Positions 38,421 through 46,796 of a stretch of DNA of 64,000 nt are shown piece by piece. A model generated the notes under the pieces. It searched no databases. It was not told where the DNA came from and was given only the letters and a program-made list of their open reading frames with translations. The stretch comes from CAUJIW01 sp963205175 (GTDB lineage: Bacteria > Pseudomonadota > Alphaproteobacteria > Sphingomonadales > Sphingomonadaceae). How positions within the stretch are numbered: the stretch's first letter is position 1; the number at the start of each line of letters is the position of its first letter. A program made the position numbers and the translations under genes. The stretch lies in assembly GCA_041060555.1 (NCBI GenBank), contig JBEUDS010000008.1; one strand, given 5' to 3'.

Positions 38421-41099
38421 TCAGCCCCCGGTATCGCCAGGCGGGCGATACTCCGGGATATAGATGCTGATCTGGGCACCCTCGCCGGGGGCTGAGCGCA
38501 CGGCGATACCCCCACCCCAGCGGCTGACAATGCCATAGACCACCGCCATGCCAAGCCCGGTACCCTGACCGGGCGGCTTGGTGGAGAAGAACGGCTCGAA
38601 CAGCCGCTGCTGGGTCTCCAGGGCCATGCCGACACCATCGTCGGCCACCGTCAGCCGTATATAGCCGCCGGGCGAAACTTGCGGCCGCGTCAGCCCCTCG
38701 GGATTCTCCACCTTGTCGACCAGAATGCGGATATGTCCCTTGCGATCCGTGGCATCGGCGGCATTGACCAGCAGGTTGAGCACCACCTGGGTGAACTCGG
38801 CACCGATGAGCCGGACATTCAGCGACCCGACGTCGGGCGGACACGCCACCTCGATCGCGCCGGACACCACGCCCGCCGCCAGCGACAGCACCTGGTCGAA
38901 CAGCGTCTTGATGTCCCTGATGTCCGGGCGATCGACCTTGGGCCGGGCGAAGGCGAGCGTATTGGCGACGATTTCGCGCATCCGCAGTGCCGCGTCCATG
39001 ATCCGCCCGAGATACTGGTTGCGCTTCTCCGACGGAATCTCGCCCTGGGCGTGGCGGGCGAAGGTGAGAATCGGCTGCAGCAGATTGTTGACCTCGTGGG
39101 CGACCCCGCCGGCCAACTGACCCAGTGCTTCCATCTTCTGGGTGTGCTGCAGATTGCGCTCGATCTGGGCCTGCAATTCCCGCATCGCATGCTGCTCGGT
39201 GCGGTCCACCACCACGATCAGCACGCCGACGCTCTCCAGCGGCACGGCACGCACCAGCAGATGGCGGACATCGCCATCCATGCGCGGCCAGACCAGGTCG
39301 TCCAGATCCAGCGGCTGCTGCGTCTCCACGACAGCGGACAGCCGCCGCGACAGATCCTCAACATACGCGCAGTCGCCACCATAGAATTCGCGGAGAAACC
39401 GCCCCACCACCTGCTCCGGATTGTCCAGCCCGCCGATGGCGGTCAACGTCGTGTTGACGTAGAGCACCCGCAGGTCGAGCCCGACCAGGCCAACGCCGAC
39501 TCCCGCCCGATCCAGGGTTCGCACGATCACCCGGTTGCGCTCCGCCAGCAGCGCCAGTTCGCTCGCCATGCGTTTGCGTTCCGTGATGTCCTGGGTGATG
39601 CCGAAAAACCCGATGACCTTGCCCTGGGCATCCGTTTCCGGCTCGGCGATCACGTGCAGGGCTTGTGACACCCCGTCAGGCCGAACGTGGTCAACCTCAT
39701 AACTGAACCCCGCGCCGTCGCGGATCGCCGCGGCACGGGCCGCCTGCACCTGGTCGCGCCGCTCAGGCGGCAGCAGCGACTCCACCCAGGCCACCGATGG
39801 CGTCAGGGAGGCGGGATTGTACCCGGTCAGGGCATAAAGCTCGTCCGACCAGGTCATCACACCGGCGCGCAGGTCGGAGTACCAGCGCCCCATGCGGCCA
39901 ATGCGCAATGCCCGCTTCAGGCCGCGCTCGGCCTGGCGGAACTCGGTGATGTCCTGGGTGACGCCGAAAAACCCGATGACCGCTCCGGCATCATCGGTGT
40001 CCGGCTCGGCGCGCAGCAACACCGTCTGGATGTGGCCGGTTGGCAGGGTTATCTCGGCCTCGAACGTATAGCCGGTGCGGGACGTCATCGCCTCGGCCAT
40101 CATCACCTGCAGACGTTGCCAGTCCGCACGCGGAAACAGCCGACGGACATTGTCCTCGCTGAGCTTGAAATCCTGATCGACCTGATGAAGCGCGTACAGT
40201 GCTTGCGACCAGGTCAGCGTGCGCGAGCGCATATCGACGTACCAATGGCCCATGCGGCCCATTTCCTGGGCGCGCCGCAGCTGACTCTCGCTCAGCGCCA
40301 GCGCCTGCTCGATCTGCTTGCGCTCGGTGATGTCCTGGCTGACGCCGAAATAGCCGATGAGCCGCCCCTCGGTGTCGCAGTCCGGCTCCGCCTCGTAGTG
40401 CAGCCACTGGATGGTACCATCAGGCCGGCGCAATTCGGTCTCGAAGGTGTAGCCGCGACCGGCCTCCAGCGCCTGCTGTCGCACCGCAAGAAACCGGGCG
40501 ATTTCGTCGGGACGCATCCGCTCGCCCACCGCCTCGGCCACGAGTGCCCGTTCGGCAGGATCAAGGCCATGCAACTGGTACTCGGCTTCCGAATAGCTGA
40601 GCACGCCGCCAGCAAAATCATGGTGCCAGTGCCCCATGCGGCCCAGCCGCTGCGCCCGACGAAGGTTGCTCTCACTTTCCGCGAGCGCCGCCTGGGCGTT
40701 TTTCTCATCGGTGATGTCGTACGCCGTCAGGATGATGCGCCCGCCGCCACCGGGTCGGCGCAACGGGATGATGCCGATGCGGTACCACAAGGTGGCGCCG
40801 AACGCGCTGGACTGCCGCTCGAACTGGAACCCCTCGGCGCGGCTAAGCCCGGTGCGATAGTGGTCAAGGAAGGCATCCGCCTCGTCGGCAGGGAAGATGT
40901 CGTGCGGCGTGCGGCCAACCGCGTCCTCGTGGCGGACCCCGAACATCAGCTCGGCGCGGTTGTTGGCCGCGACGTAGCGCGCCTCGCCGGCGGCGTCGAG
41001 TTCGACAACGAACGTGGCCACGCCAAACAACTCAAGCAATTGCCGCGTCGGCTCGGAACCGAGCGAGAGAATCAGCTTGAGAACATCGGTCGCGGGCAT
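38421..41099 (-). CDS. Sensor histidine kinase with five PAS domains, three of them tandem repeats
   Basis: 892 residues, no membrane segment, so cytoplasmic. A first PAS (about 15-135) is followed by three closely related PAS/PAC units starting LRRAQRLGRMGHW, LRRAQEMGRMGHW and LKRALRIGRMGRW and ending IGYFGVSQDITE, IGFFGVTQDITE and IGFFGITQDITE, then a fifth PAS (about 525-640). The kinase core has the phospho-acceptor His668 in GGVAHEVNNLLQP, N-box NLLVNAADATD, DDGVGM and GTGLGM. No receiver domain is attached and no response regulator gene is nearby, so partner and signal are unknown. Confidence 0.93.
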   Translation of the reverse strand: MPATDVLKLILSLGSEPTRQLLELFGVATFVVELDAAGEARYVAANNRAELMFGVRHEDAVGRTPHDIFPADEADAFLDHYRTGLSRAEGFQFERQSSAFGATLWYRIGIIPLRRPGGGGRIILTAYDITDEKNAQAALAESESNLRRAQRLGRMGHWHHDFAGGVLSYSEAEYQLHGLDPAERALVAEAVGERMRPDEIARFLAVRQQALEAGRGYTFETELRRPDGTIQWLHYEAEPDCDTEGRLIGYFGVSQDITERKQIEQALALSESQLRRAQEMGRMGHWYVDMRSRTLTWSQALYALHQVDQDFKLSEDNVRRLFPRADWQRLQVMMAEAMTSRTGYTFEAEITLPTGHIQTVLLRAEPDTDDAGAVIGFFGVTQDITEFRQAERGLKRALRIGRMGRWYSDLRAGVMTWSDELYALTGYNPASLTPSVAWVESLLPPERRDQVQAARAAAIRDGAGFSYEVDHVRPDGVSQALHVIAEPETDAQGKVIGFFGITQDITERKRMASELALLAERNRVIVRTLDRAGVGVGLVGLDLRVLYVNTTLTAIGGLDNPEQVVGRFLREFYGGDCAYVEDLSRRLSAVVETQQPLDLDDLVWPRMDGDVRHLLVRAVPLESVGVLIVVVDRTEQHAMRELQAQIERNLQHTQKMEALGQLAGGVAHEVNNLLQPILTFARHAQGEIPSEKRNQYLGRIMDAALRMREIVANTLAFARPKVDRPDIRDIKTLFDQVLSLAAGVVSGAIEVACPPDVGSLNVRLIGAEFTQVVLNLLVNAADATDRKGHIRILVDKVENPEGLTRPQVSPGGYIRLTVADDGVGMALETQQRLFEPFFSTKPPGQGTGLGMAVVYGIVSRWGGGIAVRSAPGEGAQISIYIPEYRPPGDTGG

Positions 41100-41171
41100 G
41101 ACGGTGGTCGAGCTTACGCGCGATCACCAGTCATGTCAGCCTATCATCGACGCCCGTTCAGGGCAGCCGGT

Positions 41172-42554
41172 TCAGGCGGCCTCGCGGCTCGCCAGTTCCT
41201 GCTGCAAGCCCTCGGCAATGAGGAAGGCAAGTTCAAGCGACTGGGCGGCGTTGAGGCGCGGGTCGCAGTGGGTGTGGTAGCGATCCCCCAGCGTCTCGTC
41301 GGTGATGGCGACGGCGCCGCCGGTGCACTCGGTGACGTTCTGGCCGGTCATCTCGGCATGGATGCCGCCGGCGTGGGTGCCTTCCGCCCGGTGAATGGCG
41401 AAGAAGGCGCGCACCTCGGCGAGAATCCGCTCGAACGGCCGGGTCTTGAAGCCGGTGCCGGTCTTGACCGTGTTGCCGTGCATGGGATCGCACGACCACA
41501 CCACCGAGCGGCCCTCGCGGGCCACCGCGCGCACCAGCGCCGGCAGATAGGCGTCGATCTTGTCGGCGCCGAAGCGCGAGATCAGCGTCAGCCGGCCCGG
41601 CTCGTTCTGCGGGTTCAGGGTATCGATCAGCCGCAGCAGCGTATCGGCGTCCAGCGACGGCCCGACCTTCATGCCGATCGGGTTGCCGATGCCGCGCAGA
41701 TACTCGACGTGCGCCGAGCCCGGGAAACGGGTGCGGTCGCCGATCCACAGCAGATGCGCCGAGGTGTCGTACCAGTCGCCGGTGAGCGAATCCTGCCGCG
41801 TCATCGCCTGTTCGTAGCCCAGCAGCAGCGCCTCGTGGCTGGTGAAGAAGTCGGTGCCGCGCAGCTGCGGCGCCGTCTCCGGGTTGATGCCGCAGGCCTG
41901 CATGAAGCGCAGCGCCTCGCCGATGCGGTCGGCGAGATCACGGTAGCGCTTGGCCGCCGGCGAGGAGCCAACGAAGTCCAGCGTCCATTTGTGCACCTGC
42001 ATCAGGTTGGCATAGCCGCCCTGGGCGAAGGCGCGCAGCAGGTTCAGCGTCGCCGCCGACTGCATGTAGGCGCGCAGCATTCGCTTGGGGTCGGGCTCGC
42101 GGCCCTCCGCCTCGAAACCGATGTCGTTGACGATATCGCCCCGGTAGCTCGGCAGGCTGACGTCGCCCTTGGTCTCGTGGGTGTCCGAGCGCGGCTTGGC
42201 GAACTGGCCGGCCATGCGGCCGACCTTCACCACCGGCATCTTGGCGGCGAAGGTAAGCACCACCGCCATCTGCAACAACACCCGGAAGGTATCGCGGATG
42301 TTGTTGGGGTGGAATTCGGCGAAGCTTTCCGCGCAGTCGCCGCCCTGGAGCAGGAAAGCACGGCCGGCGGCGACCTCGGCCAGCTGACCCTTCAGGCTGC
42401 GCGCCTCGCCGGCGAACACCAGCGGCGGATAGCTCTTCAGTTCGGCCTCGACCGCGTCCAGCGCGGCGGCATTGCCATAGCTTGGCATCTGGCGGGCCTC
42501 AAACTGCCGCCAGCTGTCCGGGGTCCAGGGTTTGGACGTGCCGTTACCAGCCAT
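41172..42554 (-). CDS. 3-deoxy-7-phosphoheptulonate synthase, class II (plant type)
   Basis: 460 residues from ATG 42554 (GCGAGG upstream). Class II DAHP synthase landmarks are present: LLQGGDCAESFAEF (about 70-83) with the metal cysteine, KPRSDTHETKGDVSLPSYRG (split near 119-138), WIGDRTRFPGSAHVEYLRGI and HAEMTGQNVTECTGG near the C-terminus. It condenses phosphoenolpyruvate and erythrose 4-phosphate, the first step of the shikimate pathway. It stands alone between the sensor kinase and glutathione reductase genes. Confidence 0.95.
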   Translation of the reverse strand: MAGNGTSKPWTPDSWRQFEARQMPSYGNAAALDAVEAELKSYPPLVFAGEARSLKGQLAEVAAGRAFLLQGGDCAESFAEFHPNNIRDTFRVLLQMAVVLTFAAKMPVVKVGRMAGQFAKPRSDTHETKGDVSLPSYRGDIVNDIGFEAEGREPDPKRMLRAYMQSAATLNLLRAFAQGGYANLMQVHKWTLDFVGSSPAAKRYRDLADRIGEALRFMQACGINPETAPQLRGTDFFTSHEALLLGYEQAMTRQDSLTGDWYDTSAHLLWIGDRTRFPGSAHVEYLRGIGNPIGMKVGPSLDADTLLRLIDTLNPQNEPGRLTLISRFGADKIDAYLPALVRAVAREGRSVVWSCDPMHGNTVKTGTGFKTRPFERILAEVRAFFAIHRAEGTHAGGIHAEMTGQNVTECTGGAVAITDETLGDRYHTHCDPRLNAAQSLELAFLIAEGLQQELASREAA

Positions 42555-42656
42555 GATGCACCTCGCTTCCTTCAATCCCGCCCCGATCATCGGGGCCGCC
42601 GGTTAATGCGCTGCCCGCCCGCAAATGGCAAGCCAGCCATCATTCCCAGCCATATG

Positions 42657-44009
42657 TTAACGCATCAGCACGAACTCTTCCGCTGCCGTGGGGTGGACGG
42701 CGATGGTGGCGTCGAACTGCGCCTTGGTGGCGCCCATCTTCACCGCGATCGCCACCGCCTGGATGATTTCGGCGGCATCCGCCCCCAGCATGTGCGCGCC
42801 CAGCACCCGGTCGGTGGCGCCATCCACCACCAGCTTGCACAGGCTGCGCTCGGCGCGGCCTGCGACAGTGTGCTTCATCGGCCGGAAATCGGAACGGAAC
42901 ACCTTGATGTCGTTGAATTTCTGCCGCGCTTCGGCCTCGGTGAGGCCGACGCTGGCCAGCGCCGGCTGGCTGAACACCGCCGAGGGGATGGTGTCGTGGT
43001 CGGCCCGCCACGGCTTGCCGCCGAACACCGTGTCGGCGAAGGCATGGCCTTCCTTGATGGCGACCGGCGTCAGCTGCACCCGGTTGGTGACATCGCCAAC
43101 GGCATAGATATGTCCGGTGGAAGTGCGCTGGTCGGCATCGACCAGCACCGCGCCGGCGGCATCGGTGGCGACGCCCGCCGATTCGAGGCCGAGGCCGGCG
43201 GTGTTGGGCACCCGGCCGATGGCATGCAGCACCGAATCGGCGGCCAGCGTCGAGCCGTCGGTCAGGGTGGCGATGATCGCGCCATCCGCCGCCCGGTCCA
43301 GCCGGGCGAGCGTGGCGCCGGTGCGCACGTGGATGCCCTTGTCCTGATAGATCGCCTGCAGGCGGGTGCGCAGCTCGTCATCCCAGCCGCGCAGGATGGT
43401 CTCGCCGCGATAGAGCTGCACCGTCTCGGCGCCGAGGCCATGGAAGATGCCGGCGAACTCGGTGGCGATGTAACCACCACCGGAAACGATGACACGCCGG
43501 GGCAGCGTTTCCAGATGGAACGCCTCGTTGGAGGTGATGCCGAGTTCCGCACCGGGAATGTCCGGCAGGCTCGGGCGCGCGCCCACCGCGATCAGGATGT
43601 GCCGGGCGGTCACCCGGCGGCCGTCGAGCTGCAGCGTGTGTTCATCCACCAGCACCGCCCGGCTGGGAATGATCTCGACGCCCGCATTGCCCAGCGTCTG
43701 CATGTACAGCCCGTTCAGCCGGCTGACCTCAGCCTGAACATTGTCGCGCAAGCTCACCCAGTCGAGCGTCGGCCGGGCGTCGGCCGGCAATCGCCAGCCG
43801 TAGCCGGCGGCGTCGTCGAAATCCTCGCCATAGTGCGATGCATAGACCAGCAGCTTCTTGGGCACGCAGCCGCGAATGACGCAGGTGCCGCCGACGCGAT
43901 ATTCCTCGGCGACCGCCACCCTCGCGCCGTGGCTGGCGGCAATACGCGCCGCCCGGACACCGCCGGAGCCCGCGCCGATGACGAACAGATCATAGTCGAA
44001 CAGGGCCAC
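42657..44009 (-). CDS. gor: Glutathione-disulfide reductase
   Basis: 450 residues from GTG 44009, with AGGAAAGGGACGG upstream; the frame is open further but lacks a better start. FAD motif VIGAGSGGVRAARIAA (about 10-25), the redox pair in GGTCVIRGCVPKK (Cys43, Cys48), the NADPH Rossmann motif VSGGGYIATEFAGI and the C-terminal HPTAAEE (His439, Glu444) are present. The VIRGCVPKK form points to glutathione reductase rather than lipoamide dehydrogenase. It keeps glutathione reduced. Confidence 0.93.
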   Translation of the reverse strand: MALFDYDLFVIGAGSGGVRAARIAASHGARVAVAEEYRVGGTCVIRGCVPKKLLVYASHYGEDFDDAAGYGWRLPADARPTLDWVSLRDNVQAEVSRLNGLYMQTLGNAGVEIIPSRAVLVDEHTLQLDGRRVTARHILIAVGARPSLPDIPGAELGITSNEAFHLETLPRRVIVSGGGYIATEFAGIFHGLGAETVQLYRGETILRGWDDELRTRLQAIYQDKGIHVRTGATLARLDRAADGAIIATLTDGSTLAADSVLHAIGRVPNTAGLGLESAGVATDAAGAVLVDADQRTSTGHIYAVGDVTNRVQLTPVAIKEGHAFADTVFGGKPWRADHDTIPSAVFSQPALASVGLTEAEARQKFNDIKVFRSDFRPMKHTVAGRAERSLCKLVVDGATDRVLGAHMLGADAAEIIQAVAIAVKMGATKAQFDATIAVHPTAAEEFVLMR

Positions 44010-44133
44010 CCGCCGTCCCTTTCCTCGCTGCAACCGCTCACGAGGTAGGCACGGCGGGGGCAAAGCGCAAACGCAAAGTACCGATCACAGCGATCGCCAC
44101 GGGCGAACAGCGATGCCGTGCCGTCGCCTCGGC

Positions 44134-44457
44134 TTACTGCGCCGGCGCCGGGCTGGACGCGCCAGCACCGTCAAGCGGCGTGACGTCCCTCACCTCGCCA
44201 GTCGAGCCGGCGACGCAAAGGTAGCGACCGGCTTCAGCCGACAGCCACACCTTGGTGACGCGCCCGCCGCCGCGAATGCGGTCGACGCGCAGCGCCACCG
44301 CGGACTGGCCGGCCTGCTCGGCCACAGCGGCGCGGCAGGCGTTGACGGCCTTGTCATACTCGCCGGCGTGAGCCGGCGACCCGGCGAAGGCCGCGACGGC
44401 GACGACGGCCGGCAACGACAGCAACGGCAACAGACGGGGGAATGAAGAGAAGGTCAT
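44134..44457 (-). CDS. Small exported protein of unknown function
   Basis: 107 residues from ATG 44457 (TGGAG eight bases upstream). A signal peptide with a hydrophobic core (about 9-25) and likely cleavage after SPAHA (about 31) leads to a 75-residue mature part with two cysteines (ACRAAV and YLCVAG), which may form a disulfide. It ends SSPAPAQ. I do not recognise the family. It lies downstream of the MarR gene on the same strand, and a 12-bp palindrome related to the MarR operator is in the gap. Confidence 0.65.
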   Translation of the reverse strand: MTFSSFPRLLPLLSLPAVVAVAAFAGSPAHAGEYDKAVNACRAAVAEQAGQSAVALRVDRIRGGGRVTKVWLSAEAGRYLCVAGSTGEVRDVTPLDGAGASSPAPAQ

Positions 44458-44552
44458 GATGATCTCCATTGAAACGGGGGGAGGAGTAACGAACGCCTTA
44501 CACAACGACTGACCCTGGAACGCGGGGCCATCTCATATCCGCAGGGAAATAA

Positions 44553-44564
44553 CTGCATATGCAG
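44553..44564. promoter_or_regulatory. 12-bp palindrome ahead of the small exported protein gene
   Basis: CTGCATATGCAG is a perfect palindrome 96 bp upstream of the exported-protein start. It shares the core TGCATAT(A/G)CA with the operator-like repeat in front of the MarR gene, so both may be bound by that regulator. Confidence 0.4.
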
Positions 44565-44587
44565 ATATTGAGAACGCAGATCGTTTA

Positions 44588-45040
44588 TCATGCCGGCAAC
44601 AACCGGTCGAGAGCGGTATCGAGAGCGTCGTTCAGCAAGGTGGCCCGCTGATCGCCGAGCATGTCCCTGAGCTGGCGCTGCGCCTCGACCCAATAGGGCC
44701 GGGCCTCGCCCAGTACGGTTGCTCCGGCCTTGGTGAGATGCACCTCCCGCTGCCGGCGGTCCCGTGCGCTGACCTTGAGCTCTACCCAGCCCCGGTCCAC
44801 CAGTGGCCGCAGGTTGCGGGTCACCGTGCTGGGGTCCATCACCAGATGTTCGCCCAGTTCGCTGACCGACACATCCTTGAGGAACCAGGCGTGCGCCAGC
44901 AGGCCAAACTGCGTCACCGACAGGCCGGCGGGCGCCATGATCTGGTCGTACAGCTGGGTGACCCGCCGCGCCATCTTGCGCAGCCGGAGGCACGAGCAGT
45001 CACCCAGCTGATAGCGTTCACTCACGACCGACCTCGGCAT
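44588..45040 (-). CDS. MarR-family transcriptional regulator with an N-terminal CxC
   Basis: 150 residues from ATG 45040; a GTG at 45025 with GAGG six bases upstream is at least as good a start. The winged helix is clear: LSVTQFGLLAHAWF, VSVSELGEHLVMDPSTVTRN (recognition helix) and the wing VSARDRRQREVHLTKAGA. The family pattern CSCLRLRKMARRVTQLYD places two cysteines (CxC) at the N-terminus, which in similar regulators can sense redox or electrophiles; that is inference here. Its own promoter overlaps a 20-bp palindrome, suggesting autorepression. Confidence 0.88.
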   Translation of the reverse strand: MPRSVVSERYQLGDCSCLRLRKMARRVTQLYDQIMAPAGLSVTQFGLLAHAWFLKDVSVSELGEHLVMDPSTVTRNLRPLVDRGWVELKVSARDRRQREVHLTKAGATVLGEARPYWVEAQRQLRDMLGDQRATLLNDALDTALDRLLPA

Positions 45041-45045
45041 GCAGA

Positions 45046-45087
45046 ATACATGCATATACATGTATCTCGACCCGACCCTGCTGTCAA
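45046..45087 (-). promoter_or_regulatory. Promoter and operator-like palindrome of the MarR gene
   Basis: A 20-bp inverted repeat (45046-45065, ATACATGCAT and ATACATGTAT half-sites, one mismatch per arm) overlaps the -10 position of a promoter with a perfect -35 TTGACA on the minus strand (45082-45087, 17 bp from TACATG). Repressor binding there would block RNA polymerase. Confidence 0.6.
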
Positions 45088-45096
45088 CCCGTCGGC

Positions 45097-46680
45097 TCAG
45101 TGTCCGGACGAACGCAGGCCAAGCCGCCGGGCCAGCCGGTGCAGGTTGCCCCGGTCCATGCCCAGTGCCCGCGCCGCGGCCGCCAGATTGCCGCGGTGCG
45201 CCACCAGCATGTCGTCGATGAGCTGGCGCTGGAAGGCGTCGGTCGCCGCCGCGAGGCTGACGCCTGCTGCCCGCGCCTCCACAGCCGGTGTCGCCAGCAC
45301 CGCCCCCGCGTCCGCCGGCGACGGCAGATCGAGGTGGCGGACATCAATGGTGACGACACGGTCGGCGCCACGCCCGCCCGCCGCGGCCTTCAGTGCCGCC
45401 CGGCCGATCATGTGCTCCAGCTCGCGCACATTGCCCGGCCAGTCATGTGCCAGCAGTGCTGCCTGGGCCTGCGGCGTCAGGCGCAGGCCGCGCAGCCGCA
45501 GGACGGCACGATTGAGTTCCAGCATGTGGCCGGCCAGCAGCAGCACGTCGCGGCCGCGCTCGCGCAACGGCGGCACATGGACCGGGTAAACGCTCAGCCG
45601 ATGATAGAGATCGGCACGGAAACGCCCGGCGCGCACCTCGGCCACCAGATCGCGGTTGGTGGCGGCGACAATGCGGGTATCGACCTCAATGTGGCGGTCC
45701 TCGCCCACCCGCTGCACCTCGCCGCTCTGCAGCGCCCGCAGCAGCTTCGCCTGCACCGCCAGCGGCAACTCGCCCACCTCGTCGAGGAAAAGGGTGCCGC
45801 CATCGGCGATCTCGAAGCGGCCGCGCCGGTGACCACTGGCGCCGGAAAAGGCACCGGCCACATGGCCGAACAGCTCGCTCTCCGCCAGCGTTTCCGGCAG
45901 CGCCGCGCAGTTGACGTGGATCAGCGGCTTGTCGGCCCGGTTCGAACGATAATGCACGGCGCGCGCCACCAGTTCCTTGCCGGCGCCGGTCTCGCCGGTG
46001 ATCAGCACCGTGAGATCACTGCCCGCGACGGTGTCGATATCCTGCAGCAGCGCCTTCATCGCCGGGCTGCGTCCGATCAGCCGATCGTCGGGCCGCAACT
46101 CCGCCAGCAGCGCACTGCTGACCTGATGCTGACGCTCCACCGACTCGGCCAGCCGCGACTGGCGTTCGACCAGCCCCAGACATGCACCGGCGAAACCGGC
46201 GGCGGCGCGCAGCACCGCCAGCGCCTCGCCCCGCAACACGCCCGCCTGCAGTGCGTCCAGCGTCAGCGCTCCCACCACCCGGTCGCCGTCGCGCAGGGCG
46301 ATGCCGGCGCAGTCATGCACGTGCAGGCGATCGCGAAGATCAGGGATCAGGCCGTCAAAGGGATCGGGCAGCGGGCTGTCGGCGGGAAAGCGGATCGGCT
46401 CCGCGCTGGCGACAATCGCCTGCAGGCGCGGGTGCTGATCGAGCGGGAACCGCCGACCCAGCGTGTCGGGGCTGAGGCCGGCGATCGCCAGCGGCGCCAG
46501 TTCGCGTCCGGCCAACCGTAACAGCGCACAGGCATCACAGCCGGTGGCGCGCCGCAGCTGTTGCAGCCAGGCGTGCCAGGCCTGGCCCTCCTGCCCTGCC
46601 GCCACTTCGCGCAGGACGACGGCTCCAGCGTCGAGTAACGTTATCAACTGGACATCGTGTGATGTCATATTAACATCCAT
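45097..46680 (-). CDS. norR: NorR, NO-responsive sigma54-dependent activator
   Basis: 527 residues from ATG 46680 (an ATG four codons later is possible). The N-terminal GAF domain (about 20-170) keeps the E. coli NorR iron-site residues at matching spacing: the aspartates in PDPFDG (107, 110), the His/Cys pair in VHDCAG (123, 125) and the aspartate in LTLDAL (143), counted from a TTG one codon earlier. The AAA+ domain has Walker A GETGAGKE (about 230-237) and GTLFLDEVGE. The sigma54-contact loop reads GAFSGA instead of GAFTGA. A Fis-type HTH ends the protein. It diverges from hmp. Confidence 0.93.
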   Translation of the reverse strand: MDVNMTSHDVQLITLLDAGAVVLREVAAGQEGQAWHAWLQQLRRATGCDACALLRLAGRELAPLAIAGLSPDTLGRRFPLDQHPRLQAIVASAEPIRFPADSPLPDPFDGLIPDLRDRLHVHDCAGIALRDGDRVVGALTLDALQAGVLRGEALAVLRAAAGFAGACLGLVERQSRLAESVERQHQVSSALLAELRPDDRLIGRSPAMKALLQDIDTVAGSDLTVLITGETGAGKELVARAVHYRSNRADKPLIHVNCAALPETLAESELFGHVAGAFSGASGHRRGRFEIADGGTLFLDEVGELPLAVQAKLLRALQSGEVQRVGEDRHIEVDTRIVAATNRDLVAEVRAGRFRADLYHRLSVYPVHVPPLRERGRDVLLLAGHMLELNRAVLRLRGLRLTPQAQAALLAHDWPGNVRELEHMIGRAALKAAAGGRGADRVVTIDVRHLDLPSPADAGAVLATPAVEARAAGVSLAAATDAFQRQLIDDMLVAHRGNLAAAARALGMDRGNLHRLARRLGLRSSGH

Positions 46681-46699
46681 CAATTCATGTCATTATTAC
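46664..46699. promoter_or_regulatory. Two NorR boxes between norR and hmp
   Basis: GTCATATTAAC (46664-46674) and GTCATTATTAC (46689-46699) both fit the NorR consensus GT-N7-AC with an AT-rich centre, and their starts are 25 bp apart. They lie 42-77 bp upstream of the sigma54 promoter. The first overlaps the beginning of norR. A third site, usual in E. coli, is not clear. Confidence 0.7.
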
Positions 46700-46740
46700 A
46701 CCAGTCTTCCATAACCCGCAGAATATCAAGCCGTAAATAC

Positions 46741-46756
46741 TGGCATGCTCCTTGCT
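46741..46756 (+). promoter_or_regulatory. sigma54 promoter of hmp
   Basis: TGGCATG-CTCC-TTGCT matches the -24/-12 consensus TGGCAC(G)-N4-TTGC(A/T) with one change outside the invariant GG and GC, which are in correct spacing. It lies 41 bp upstream of the hmp start codon and downstream of the NorR boxes. Confidence 0.82.
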
Positions 46757-46796
46757 CTGCACAGGCCTGCATTGACGCACAAAAGGAGGATACCCG

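Noticed and set aside
39687..44048. A plus-strand open frame of 1453 codons opposite the sensor kinase, DAHP synthase and glutathione reductase.
   Set aside because: Antisense shadow of three genuine genes; it spans their intergenic gaps without any start signal.
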